This document shows, in pieces, positions 16,150-24,432 of a stretch of 34,846 nt of DNA. Under the pieces are notes generated by a model that worked only from the letters and a program-made list of their open reading frames with translations, was not told the DNA's origin and ran no database searches. Source of the DNA: Sulfurimonas sp. (lineage in GTDB: Bacteria; Campylobacterota; Campylobacteria; Campylobacterales; Sulfurimonadaceae); NCBI GenBank assembly GCA_027013295.1, contig JALUXP010000114.1, positions 1 through 34,846 of the forward strand, in the 5' to 3' direction. Every line of letters starts with the position of its first letter. The first letter of the stretch is position 1. Position numbers and translations under genes: made by a program.

Positions 16150-17247
16150 ATGAGTGATGAACTACCTCAAGAGCAGATACATAAAACAATTGATATAAGA
16201 AAATTACTCAAAAGTACACTTAAACTTGGTTCTTCTGATCTACATCTTGTAGTTGGTAGTGAACCTCAAATTCGTATCGATAAAGAACTCAAAGCCCTCA
16301 AACTTGACAAGTTAAGTGCTAAAGATATTGAGAGTATGGTCAAATCTCTTTTAAAAGAAAAACAAATTCAAGAGTTTGAAGAGAATAAAGAGCTTGATGA
16401 TGATTTTACCCTAGAGGGAGTTGGAAGATTTCGTGCGAACTACTATATGACAAGAGAGGGTATGGCTTGTGCTTTTCGTATGATTCCCATAGAGATTCCT
16501 ACTCTTGATGAGTACAATAACAATCCCATCTTTAAAGAGCTTGTCAAGCAAGAAAAAGGTCTTATCCTTGTCACTGGACCAACAGGAAGTGGAAAGTCAA
16601 CCACCTTAGCTTCTATGCTTCACGAGATAAACTTAACAGAAAGAAAACATATTATCACTATTGAAAGTCCCATTGAGTTTGTGCATCAAAATAGAAAATC
16701 TCTCTTTTCACAAAGGGCTGTAGGATCAAATACTAAGTCTTTTGCATCAGCTATCAAGTATGCACTTAGACAAGACCCAGATATCATACTCATCGGAGAG
16801 ATGCGTGATGCAGAAGAGATAGGTGCTGCACTTACCGCGGCTGAAACTGGACACTTAGTATTTGGAACACTCCATACTAACTCAGCACCCGGGACAATCA
16901 ACCGAATCTTAGATGTTTTCTCACCAGAAAAACAACCACAAATCCGAGCACAACTCGCTTCTTCTCTTATTTCTGTCATCTCTCAAACGCTCATACCAAG
17001 AGTGGGTTCTGGGAAAGTGGCAGCACAAGAGGTTCTCATCACAAACCCAGCCATCTCAAATCTAATTCGTGAAAATAAAGTGCATCAACTCTACTCTCAA
17101 ATGCAACTCAATCAAAATGAAACAGGTATGCGAACACAAACACAAGAGATTATGGAGCTTTTAACTAAAAACATCATCACCAAAGAAAATGCAATAAAAA
17201 GTTCAAATAGACTTGATGAACTAAAAAAAGCAATGAAAAATTTCTAG
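16150..17247 (+). CDS. pilT: PilT-family pilus retraction ATPase
   Basis: The 365-residue hexameric ATPase is of the PilT type. It has an N-terminal PAS-like domain with SSDLHL (about 28-33), Walker A GPTGSGKS at 143-150, an Asp-box-like ESPIEF near 172-177, Walker B-like ILIGEMRD at 213-220 and the His box TGHLVFGTLHTNSA at about 233-246. The PilT-specific C-terminal segment appears as NPAISNLIREN, close to the AIRNLIRE hallmark. PilT depolymerises type IV pili and powers twitching. No other pilus gene is present in the window. The start has AGGT upstream and lies 10 nt after gatC. The TAG stop interlocks with the stop of the convergent methyltransferase gene in a CTAG. Confidence 0.92.
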   Translation: MSDELPQEQIHKTIDIRKLLKSTLKLGSSDLHLVVGSEPQIRIDKELKALKLDKLSAKDIESMVKSLLKEKQIQEFEENKELDDDFTLEGVGRFRANYYMTREGMACAFRMIPIEIPTLDEYNNNPIFKELVKQEKGLILVTGPTGSGKSTTLASMLHEINLTERKHIITIESPIEFVHQNRKSLFSQRAVGSNTKSFASAIKYALRQDPDIILIGEMRDAEEIGAALTAAETGHLVFGTLHTNSAPGTINRILDVFSPEKQPQIRAQLASSLISVISQTLIPRVGSGKVAAQEVLITNPAISNLIRENKVHQLYSQMQLNQNETGMRTQTQEIMELLTKNIITKENAIKSSNRLDELKKAMKNF

Positions 17248-18236
17248 TCTTTTCTAAATTTTATCATTTTAAATCTCTCACCTAAAAAGTTAGGCATGAT
17301 AAGCATCTTTGCTTTCTCCAACTCTTGGGTGTATATCTTTTCATCCACATTCTTTTTAAGTAACTCTAACAAATCAAGTATCCCCATATCCACAAGAGCT
17401 ACCATCTGAGCTTTTAGTTCTATAAACTTTACCCCTGCCTCTTCATAAGCATCTTTGACATGCTCAAAAGTCACATCATAGGTTATGTCTGCATTTTTAA
17501 AAAGTTTTTCTCTTTGGATATCTTCATCGAAAAAAGGGATAACCTCATGTTTATCATAAACCCTTAGAGAAAAATCAGGTCGTGCAACCATCTCACCATA
17601 ATCAAAACTCATAAATTCAAATTTGTCAGATGCCTTTGCCATACTCAAAGCAAACTCTTCATATCCTACAGCTATCTCACCTCTATCTTTATGATACTTT
17701 TTAGCCTTAGACTCTACCCATGCATCTTTCGTGTCAAACACAATTTGATGTTCATCGACTCTCGCAGTATCACCCTTATAGTAAAGTTCGCAAGGGAAAG
17801 CATCAAAGATCTCATTGGCTATAAAAAAGGCATTTTTACATCTGAGCTCATCAAGAGACTTGTAATGTCTTAGATGCACAGCATCGCCAAAACTCTCACT
17901 AAAATAATCTCTTTGTTGCTTTTGCAAAGCATCGAAACGCTCTATGATGACAAACTCTAAACTCTCTAGCAATGTTGGTCTGAGTGTATAGATAAACTGC
18001 ACAACATCAGCTAAAAAATACCCATGATGGGCACCTATCTCGCAGATAAGAGCATCTTCATTTAAAAAGCCCTCATCCACCAAAGAGATGATATGATTTG
18101 CAATGCATCCACCAAAAAACTGACTTGTACTCACAGCAGTATAAAAGTCACCCTCTTTTCCTATCTGTTTATAATCAGTATAATATCCATCTTCCCCATA
18201 GAGCCATTCAGCCATATAGTTACTAAATTTTTTCAT
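17244..18236 (-). CDS. MidA/NDUFAF7-type SAM-dependent methyltransferase (DUF185 family)
   Basis: The 330-residue protein begins with the family pattern MAEWLYGEDGYYTD and GDFYTAVSTSQFFG, followed by the SAM-binding segment LICEIGAHHGYFLADVV and IANEIFDAFPCELYY (motif NE.FDA.P). In mitochondria the homologue NDUFAF7 methylates an arginine of a complex I subunit; bacterial members are poorly characterised, and Campylobacterota have a complex I that could be the target. Its ATG overlaps the TolC-like stop by one base (TAATG), making it the last gene of the minus-strand run that begins at 23162. It meets pilT tail to tail, the two stops sharing CTAG at 17244-17247. Confidence 0.8.
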   Translation of the reverse strand: MKKFSNYMAEWLYGEDGYYTDYKQIGKEGDFYTAVSTSQFFGGCIANHIISLVDEGFLNEDALICEIGAHHGYFLADVVQFIYTLRPTLLESLEFVIIERFDALQKQQRDYFSESFGDAVHLRHYKSLDELRCKNAFFIANEIFDAFPCELYYKGDTARVDEHQIVFDTKDAWVESKAKKYHKDRGEIAVGYEEFALSMAKASDKFEFMSFDYGEMVARPDFSLRVYDKHEVIPFFDEDIQREKLFKNADITYDVTFEHVKDAYEEAGVKFIELKAQMVALVDMGILDLLELLKKNVDEKIYTQELEKAKMLIMPNFLGERFKMIKFRKD

Positions 18237-19450
18237 TATTTTTTATACATCTCATAAAGTGTCAACAGCTCTAACTGCTCATCTATCTCAAAAATCTCAT
18301 AATTGATTGAAGATATTGCTACCGAGTTTTCTAGTAAGCTTACATCATAATCCGTTTTATAACCTGCCTTAAACAACTTTCTAGTTTCTTTCAATATTTT
18401 AGTATATATACCTTTGTTTTCTAGTGAAAGATTTTTCTTCTTTTTAAAGTTGTTGATATTTTGCATCACTTGTTTAAAAAGAGCTTTAAATTCTCGTTGT
18501 TTATCTTTTATTATTACTTGTGATTTTAGGAAGTCAATCTTTGCTGATTCTATATCTCTAAAAGTATTCAAATCAATTGGCATATTTATACGGATACCAT
18601 AATCATAATACTTTATATTTTTTGTAAATAAAGCTGTTGTACTAAATTGTTGCTGTGACTTATTCCAGCTATATCCAGCAGTAAAACTTATTTTTGGAAG
18701 ATACTTTACTGCTGTTACATCTTTTTTATATTCACTCTTTTTTATCTCAGCATTTTTTTGCTTAAGCACGATATTGTGTGTTAAAAATTCCTCTTGATCT
18801 ATAAGTTCAAGATAAGGAATCCTTGCAGTTTTTACATCTAAATCACTAAGAGCACTAAACTGATTTAGGAGTTTTTCCTTACGAGTCTCAATATCATAAA
18901 GTGCTTGAATAACCTTATTTCTCTGAATGATTGCATTATCTAGAAATCCCGAGTCTAGTTGACCATTAAGATACTGCTCTTTTTTCTGTGTTAGATTAAT
19001 CTCAGATTTTTTTATTTGAAGTTTTTGTACTTCTATTTTCAGAGCTGTCTGTTTTATTTGCATCAAGATGGAGATAGTATCTTTTATCATTTTGCGTTTT
19101 GCAACTTCTATAGTATAGTGGCTATAAAGTCTACTTGCATTTGCAAACTTAATACCGTAGTAGATGCCACCACTCTCAAAAATCGGCTGATCAATACGAA
19201 TAGCAGCACTTTGGCTTGTTAGTTCCCTCGTAAAAGGTTTGCTTCGAGAGTAACTATAGTTAAGCTTTAATGGGGCTATCCATGAGTCACGGAGTTTAGA
19301 ACTATCTACCTCATTTTTACTATTATCATACTCAAATTGTTTTCGTTTTAGGTTTGATAAGTAGGAGTTGAGCGTAGTATTATTGTCATTTGCAAATACC
19401 AGCGAACTAAACGCGAGACATAGCAGAGTTGAGAGCTTTAAAACCTTCAT
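18236..19450 (-). CDS. TolC-family outer-membrane efflux protein
   Basis: I start the gene at ATG 19450, because GAGGA lies 6 nt upstream and the product then opens with a clean signal peptide (MKVLKLSTLLCLAFSSLVFA, cleavage after residue 20). The longer open frame to 19570 would bury it. The mature part of about 384 residues is mostly long amphipathic helices arranged in two halves, each with a beta-strand insertion (LNYSYSRSKPFT and ISFTAGYSWNKS), the TolC/OEP layout. The C-terminal half has LFKAGYKTDYDVSLLENS, a typical OEP helix turn. It overlaps the end of argD by 44 nt and midA by one base. A periplasmic adaptor gene sits two genes upstream, but no pump is adjacent. Confidence 0.82.
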   Translation of the reverse strand: MKVLKLSTLLCLAFSSLVFANDNNTTLNSYLSNLKRKQFEYDNSKNEVDSSKLRDSWIAPLKLNYSYSRSKPFTRELTSQSAAIRIDQPIFESGGIYYGIKFANASRLYSHYTIEVAKRKMIKDTISILMQIKQTALKIEVQKLQIKKSEINLTQKKEQYLNGQLDSGFLDNAIIQRNKVIQALYDIETRKEKLLNQFSALSDLDVKTARIPYLELIDQEEFLTHNIVLKQKNAEIKKSEYKKDVTAVKYLPKISFTAGYSWNKSQQQFSTTALFTKNIKYYDYGIRINMPIDLNTFRDIESAKIDFLKSQVIIKDKQREFKALFKQVMQNINNFKKKKNLSLENKGIYTKILKETRKLFKAGYKTDYDVSLLENSVAISSINYEIFEIDEQLELLTLYEMYKK

Positions 19451-20603
19451 CAATTTCCTCTTTAGTGATAGTAAGCGGTGGTAAAAAGCGTAGAGTATTT
19501 CTACCAGCCTTGAGAACCATAACCCCTGCTTCTCTTGCATTGTTAATGATATTTGTAAGTGTTTGTGCATCTAAAACGCGGAGTCCACACATGAGACCAA
19601 TCCCAACTTTAGATGTAAAAAACTTTTGATTTGACATATAAAATATCTCTAATTTTGTGTTGAAATACTCTATAGTATCTTGAAGTTTTCCCTCAGATTT
19701 TAATCCATTTAAGATCTCTAAAACTTCGCAAACTGCACTTGAACTTAGATAATTTCCACCAAAAGTTGAACCATGATCACCAGCACTAAGGACACCCTTG
19801 AGCGAAGTCATCACAATTCCCACAGGGATACCACCACCTACACCTTTTGCTAAAGTTACTATATCTGGAGAGATGTCGTAAACATTGGAGGCTAAAAACT
19901 CTCCTGTTCTATATCCACCCGTTTGTACTTCATCTACTATAAATAAAACGCCCTTGTCTTTAAGTAACTTCTCTAAAGCCTTAACTTCATCTTTATCTTG
20001 TGGCTCAACGCCACCCTCCCCTTGAACAAGTTCTATCATCACCGCACAAGTATGCTCATCAAGTAGGTCTTCAATATGAGAGATATTGTCTGCATACACA
20101 AACCCATCAGGGAAAGGTCCAAAGTAATTATGCATAGACTCTTGCCCTGTCGCTTTTACTGTCGTTATCGTTCGCCCATGAAAAGAGTGTCTTAGTGTGA
20201 TGATTTTATAGCGTTTTACCTCACCATCATTGCCATTTTCATCGAGTCCACCCCATTTTCTTGCTATCTTGATGGCACCCTCATTTGCTTCAGCACCACT
20301 ATTTCCAAAAAAACATTGCATATCATAGCCACTTGCTTCTACTATCTTTTGTGCAGCTTTAGCTTGTGGAGCTATATTGTAAAGGTTTGAGGTATGTGTA
20401 ATCTTAGAAAGTTGAGAACAGAGCACCTCATTGACACGAGCATTTGCATGTCCGACACTACATACACCTATACCAGAGGTAAAATCAATGTACTTTTTTC
20501 CATTGAGATCTTCTAAAGTAGCATTGTTTCCGCTGACAAATTCTACATTAGCTCTTGCATATGTAGGTAAGAGATATTTATCATTTAATTCTTTTGTATT
20601 CAT
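19407..20603 (-). CDS. argD: Acetylornithine aminotransferase
   Basis: The 398-residue class-III PLP aminotransferase converts N-acetylglutamate semialdehyde and glutamate to N-acetylornithine in arginine synthesis; ArgD proteins often also accept succinyldiaminopimelate for lysine. It contains FFGNSGAEANEGAIK (phosphate binding), HSFHGRT (aromatic stacking on PLP), the aspartate pair region FIVDEVQTGGYRTG with Asp224, and the Schiff-base lysine Lys253 in TLAKGVGGG. Length and order are standard. The ATG has AGG 8 nt upstream and an extended -10 box lies further upstream, so it can be transcribed apart from the molybdoenzyme gene. Its last 44 nt also encode the signal peptide start of the TolC-like protein in another frame. 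Confidence 0.94.
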   Translation of the reverse strand: MNTKELNDKYLLPTYARANVEFVSGNNATLEDLNGKKYIDFTSGIGVCSVGHANARVNEVLCSQLSKITHTSNLYNIAPQAKAAQKIVEASGYDMQCFFGNSGAEANEGAIKIARKWGGLDENGNDGEVKRYKIITLRHSFHGRTITTVKATGQESMHNYFGPFPDGFVYADNISHIEDLLDEHTCAVMIELVQGEGGVEPQDKDEVKALEKLLKDKGVLFIVDEVQTGGYRTGEFLASNVYDISPDIVTLAKGVGGGIPVGIVMTSLKGVLSAGDHGSTFGGNYLSSSAVCEVLEILNGLKSEGKLQDTIEYFNTKLEIFYMSNQKFFTSKVGIGLMCGLRVLDAQTLTNIINNAREAGVMVLKAGRNTLRFLPPLTITKEEIDEGFKALNSAMSRV

Positions 20604-20644
20604 AAATTGACCTAAGGTAAGTGCCTGAGCATAATATTTTTTAG

Positions 20645-20650
20645 ATTATA
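20645..20650 (-). promoter_or_regulatory. Extended -10 promoter element for argD
   Basis: On the minus strand TGATATAAT (TG, one base, TATAAT) lies between the molybdoenzyme stop and argD, about 41 nt before the ATG. This is a perfect extended -10 box and should allow argD, the tolC-like gene and the midA-like gene to be expressed separately from the upstream adaptor and molybdoenzyme genes. Confidence 0.5.
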
Positions 20651-20662
20651 TCAAAATTGGGT

Positions 20663-22372
20663 TTAACAACGCGATAAGGTTACCCTGTTTTCTTGATATG
20701 TAGCATTTTTTCCCTCATAACTATGGGAAGAACTTGTAAGTGCATTCACACCTTTTGTCCCGCTGTAAACAAGAACGCAGTCATCTCTTAAATCTTCATT
20801 TAGTTGTACTTCTAATTTTACATTAGCGTTATCTGAACTTATCTTTAGTATCTCACCATTGCTAAAACCATGAGACTTATTGAGATAGAGATGAGTTTGT
20901 CTATGAAACTGAGAGTTTAAACTTTTTGGACTTTTTATTGTTATGAGATAGAGAGCATCAGAGTTTACTTTAATACCATCCAACTCTTGGAGATAGATAA
21001 ACTCACCATCATCGGTATCAAATCCCTTCTTGTAAGGGGTATCTTCAATCTTTCTTGAGCTAAAACCTAAAAAATGTTCTATATACTCTTGTTCAGTTTT
21101 TATCTCTATCTCAAATTCACTACATAGATATGCACTCAAATCATACTCACTTATGCCAAACTTAGTCTCTTTTACCTTTGGCATATGCATTATTTTTGGA
21201 TGAGAATAAGAGACCCTCACATCATTTTTGGCTAAAAAGTTTTTTGCAGGGATGACAAGATGAGCCATTGCAGAACTCTCATTTTCATACAAACCAAAAT
21301 AAACTATATTTTTAACACTTGAGATCTCCATAGTCACTCGAGTTGAGTTTGGCATTTGTGAGAGAGGGTTCGCACCTTGAATGAACACACTCTCAAATTC
21401 ACTAAATTTCGTATCAACTTTTGATACTTTTTTACCTTTCGTACAAAAAGGGGAGTTTATATTCTCACGGGAGTTCCCAAGATATGCTACCCCGCACCCC
21501 TCTTTCCCAAAGAGACCAAGATGGAGTGCAAAGGCATCTATGCTACGCATAACATCAGCACCATTTTTATATTTTTGCATACCTAAACCACAAACAATAG
21601 CTACTTTTTTCTCTTTTACAAATGCTAAGAGTTCCCCTATCTGCGATAAATCAATATCTATATTATCAAGTGTTTTTTTAATCCTAAGCGTTTGTGTTAG
21701 CTCATAAAAATCTTCATACTCACTTGCGTATTCTTTTAAATACTCTTCATCTATAGAGTTTTCAATAAATAAAAATCGACTTAAAAGCATTGCAAGTTCT
21801 AAATCAGTATGCGGTTTTAGCTGTATATGCAGGTCTGCTACTTTAGCAATTTTTGTTTTTAGTGGGTCAATCACTATGATAATTTTATCTTTGAGTAATG
21901 GTAAAAGATGACTTGATGTAGTATGGGGATTTCTCCCCCAGATGATAACAACTTCACTTTTTGCTATCTCACTCAAAGGCATATTTTTATTTGAACCTCG
22001 ACCCTCTATGATGCCAGCTTCACCAGCCCCGTCACATAAACTTCCATCAGTTAAAGTTGCCCCAAAAGATGCGAAAAAGTGAGTGGTTACATCCTGCATT
22101 AGTCCAAAGTTGCCACTACTTTTATAAAAAAGTGATTTTTCTTTGGGTGTGTTTTTTAATATCTCTGCCAATTTTAACAGTGCATCTTCTATACTTATCT
22201 CAACACCATTGTACCTAGGGGTTTGTATCTGATGAAACTTCTCATAATGGTTGAGGTGTGGACACAAAAAGCCATCTGTGTGACCCTCTTTGTGTGGAGT
22301 TATTTTCCCATCTTTATAGACTATCTCACAAGCATCATAACAATCAAGTGAACATGCAGTCAGTTTACTCAT
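20663..22372 (-). CDS. Short molybdopterin-dependent oxidoreductase (DMSO reductase family)
   Basis: The 569-residue protein has an N-terminal 4Fe-4S motif with Cys7, Cys11, Cys15 and Cys37 (CSLDCYDAC and GFLCPH), then the bis-MGD-binding fold with a probable metal ligand Cys113 in DGSLCDGAGEAG, and WGRNPHTTSSH. A C-terminal molybdopterin-binding beta-barrel (MopB_CT type) includes FHRQTHLYLNKSHG. It is shorter than typical nitrate or formate enzymes (over 700 residues) and has no Tat signal, so it should be cytoplasmic. Substrate is unknown. It overlaps the adaptor gene upstream by 8 nt. No electron-transfer or membrane-anchor subunit lies nearby, so it may act alone or with a distant partner. 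Confidence 0.78.
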   Translation of the reverse strand: MSKLTACSLDCYDACEIVYKDGKITPHKEGHTDGFLCPHLNHYEKFHQIQTPRYNGVEISIEDALLKLAEILKNTPKEKSLFYKSSGNFGLMQDVTTHFFASFGATLTDGSLCDGAGEAGIIEGRGSNKNMPLSEIAKSEVVIIWGRNPHTTSSHLLPLLKDKIIIVIDPLKTKIAKVADLHIQLKPHTDLELAMLLSRFLFIENSIDEEYLKEYASEYEDFYELTQTLRIKKTLDNIDIDLSQIGELLAFVKEKKVAIVCGLGMQKYKNGADVMRSIDAFALHLGLFGKEGCGVAYLGNSRENINSPFCTKGKKVSKVDTKFSEFESVFIQGANPLSQMPNSTRVTMEISSVKNIVYFGLYENESSAMAHLVIPAKNFLAKNDVRVSYSHPKIMHMPKVKETKFGISEYDLSAYLCSEFEIEIKTEQEYIEHFLGFSSRKIEDTPYKKGFDTDDGEFIYLQELDGIKVNSDALYLITIKSPKSLNSQFHRQTHLYLNKSHGFSNGEILKISSDNANVKLEVQLNEDLRDDCVLVYSGTKGVNALTSSSHSYEGKNATYQENRVTLSRC

Positions 22373-23162
22373 TTTTAAGTTCGATTCTAACCAACTTTGA
22401 AAATATAGCTGGTGCTTTAATGATGATTTGAGCCATATACTTTGAGATATTTTTAGTATCAGCTATAGTGGAAATTCTAGTTACTTTATAAGGGGTTTTT
22501 TTACCATCAATATAAACAACTTTTTGCTTTGCATCAGCTACATCTTCTTCATTGAGGTAGATAGTGAGTTTTGCTTTTGAGGTATCGGCTATTTTAGCTA
22601 AAGGTGTAGAGGGGCTTACAACTTGCCCCGCTCTTACTAGCAATTCATAAAGTACAAAACCTTTCGCTTTTAGATTTTTATAAAATATACTTCTGTTGAG
22701 TTGTGCAGCACGAAGTTTTAAGTCTGTAATTTGAACTTTTAAAGTTTGTATCGCTTTATCTGTAGTTAAAAGCATGTTTTCGCTTGAAATCATATCGTGA
22801 TACTCTTTATCTTTTTCTATCTGAGACTTGATTTTTAAAGATGCAACTCTTTTGTAGTTGTCGCGTTTTCTTTGTGTTGAGCCTTGGAGGTTTCTAAGAA
22901 CTTCTTGATTTATCTTTACTGTTTGTCTTAAAAACTCCAATTTATCTGAGATATAATGCAACTCTTGATGATCTAATATCGAGTCTATTTTTAGATAAGC
23001 CTTATCTGAAAGTATGCGACCCAACATCCCTTCATCAATAAAAGTAACTTGACCTGACACATTTGCACTAATGTCTCTCACCTCATAGGGGTTCACCTTT
23101 GCGTAGTACTCACTCGAGAGCACTAATACAGCACTAAAAACTAAAATAATGAATACTTTCAT
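22365..23162 (-). CDS. HlyD-like periplasmic adaptor (membrane fusion protein)
   Basis: I choose ATG 23162, with AGGA 7 nt upstream; the longer frame begins with TTG at 23177. The 265-residue product opens with a signal sequence or anchor (MKVFIILVFSAVLVLSSEYY). A split biotinyl-lipoyl-like domain follows (VRDISANVSGQVTFIDEG and later FVLYELLVRAGQVVSPSTPL). Between its halves is a long alpha-helical hairpin (about 75-160), as in adaptor proteins. The C-terminal beta-barrel region includes AKLTIYLNEEDV. Such adaptors bridge an inner-membrane pump and a TolC channel. A TolC-like protein is encoded three genes down, but no ABC, RND or MFS pump is present in the window. It overlaps the molybdoenzyme gene by 8 nt. 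Confidence 0.75.
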   Translation of the reverse strand: MKVFIILVFSAVLVLSSEYYAKVNPYEVRDISANVSGQVTFIDEGMLGRILSDKAYLKIDSILDHQELHYISDKLEFLRQTVKINQEVLRNLQGSTQRKRDNYKRVASLKIKSQIEKDKEYHDMISSENMLLTTDKAIQTLKVQITDLKLRAAQLNRSIFYKNLKAKGFVLYELLVRAGQVVSPSTPLAKIADTSKAKLTIYLNEEDVADAKQKVVYIDGKKTPYKVTRISTIADTKNISKYMAQIIIKAPAIFSKLVRIELKNE

Positions 23163-23273
23163 AAATAATCCTATCAATAAATATAGAACAATTTTACCAT
23201 TACATTATTAACATTAAAGCTTATTTCATTTTATTTTAGATATTATGTGCTAGATTATATACAAAGGGTACCC

Positions 23274-24212
23274 ATGTCTGTTTTAGATAGCGTTGATGCT
23301 GCAACAAATTTAGCTAAAAACAATGAACTTCAACTTCTAGTATTTAGAGTGAGTGAAGAAGATGAATCTGCATTTTATGCCATAAATGTTTTTAAAACAA
23401 GAGAGGTTGTTGAGTCTAAAAATCATTTTCTCACTCAGATTCCCTCTGCACATCCGCTATTAGAAGGTACTATTTTACTTCGTGGGGTACAGATACCTAT
23501 CCTTAACTTACCGAAATGGCTTAATGCTCCCCTAACAAAAGAGGAACTTACCAAATCAAATATCCTAATATGTGATTTTAATGGCATTATCATAGGTTTA
23601 AGGATCATGTCTGCTTTTAGAGTTATCAAAAAAAACTGGAATGAGATGCATGCACCAGATAGCTATCGACAAAAGGATGGTGTTGTCATGAATGACACTA
23701 GACTTGAAAATGGTAGCATTTGTCTCATCCTTGATTATGAAAAACTTCTCTCAGATGTTATCCCTCAAGCGATGGTAGATGTCTTAGAATCTCCAGAAAA
23801 TATTCGAGAATTAGCTATTCCTCAAAAACTAAGAGATGGAGTTGTGTTGATAGCTGAAGACTCTAAAACAGCACAAACACATCTTAAACATATCTTTGAA
23901 AATGCAAACTTAGAGTTTAAAATATTTGATAATGGAAAAAAACTTGTTGATTATATATTTGAGATGGAAAACCCAGATATTATCCCTGCTATCATCACAG
24001 ATATAGAGATGCCAGAGATGTCAGGCTTTACCGTACTACAAAAACTCAAAGCAAACACACAAACAGCCCATATCCCAGTGATTGTCAACTCGTCAATGAC
24101 TGGACAAAACAATAAACGAGAGGCGGAAGTGTTGGGAGCTAATGGTTTCATAGACAAAACAAAAAGCCACAATGTCGTACCCCTCATCATAGATGTAATG
24201 AACGCCAACTAA
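23274..24212 (+). CDS. cheV: Chemotaxis coupling protein CheV (CheW-receiver fusion)
   Basis: The 312-residue protein couples chemoreceptors to CheA and has its own receiver. The CheW-like domain spans about 15-165 (LLVFRVSEEDESAFYAINVFKTREV is its start region, with LLRGVQIPILNLPKWL). The receiver domain spans about 188-310 with Glu195-Asp196, phosphoacceptor Asp243 (ITDIEMPEMSG), Ser273/Ser274 and Lys295 (GFIDKT). I start at ATG 23274, since AAAGGG lies 6 nt upstream; a GTG at 23247 would add nine residues without ribosome-binding site. Campylobacterota usually encode one to three CheV proteins, and this one stands apart from other chemotaxis genes. It converges with oadB across the inverted-repeat region. 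Confidence 0.92.
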   Translation: MSVLDSVDAATNLAKNNELQLLVFRVSEEDESAFYAINVFKTREVVESKNHFLTQIPSAHPLLEGTILLRGVQIPILNLPKWLNAPLTKEELTKSNILICDFNGIIIGLRIMSAFRVIKKNWNEMHAPDSYRQKDGVVMNDTRLENGSICLILDYEKLLSDVIPQAMVDVLESPENIRELAIPQKLRDGVVLIAEDSKTAQTHLKHIFENANLEFKIFDNGKKLVDYIFEMENPDIIPAIITDIEMPEMSGFTVLQKLKANTQTAHIPVIVNSSMTGQNNKREAEVLGANGFIDKTKSHNVVPLIIDVMNAN

Positions 24213-24426
24213 AAATTCAAATAGTAATGCACTTGCTGCGTTACTTCACTCTTTAAATTTTGATTGAAATTAAATTAATAATTTTTAAAGAAACATTTTT
24301 CTAAACAAAAATATGTACGAACTAAGAAAATTTAGAGAGTGGTGTAGTTGTGAGACGTCGACGAGGAAGTGTGCTTTTGCACATGACGAGGAGACAACGA
24401 AGCAAATGCTCCGCTATCTGAATTTT
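24212..24426. repeat. Degenerate palindromic (MITE-like) intergenic element
   Basis: Two arms face each other between cheV and oadB. Bases 24212-24242 match the reverse complement of 24396-24426 at 24 of 31 positions, and 24247-24261 match the reverse complement of 24327-24341 at 14 of 15. The right half carries about 50 extra bases with the GACGAGGA unit twice (near 24358 and 24385) and a small GTGC/GCAC hairpin near 24371-24382. The left half lacks these, so it looks like an originally near-perfect palindrome that has decayed or lost a piece. It has no convincing open frame. It may also act as a bidirectional transcription stop for the convergent genes. Confidence 0.6.
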
Positions 24427-24432
24427 CAAAAA

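Noticed and set aside
19451-19570. Longer N-terminus for the TolC-like protein
   Set aside because: It would place 40 residues in front of a clear signal peptide and lacks the GAGGA site that precedes ATG 19450; it only mirrors argD coding sequence.
24213-24432. Small protein gene in the cheV-oadB gap
   Set aside because: A minus-strand frame of about 30 codons exists but lacks a start and ribosome-binding site; the inverted repeat explains the structure better.
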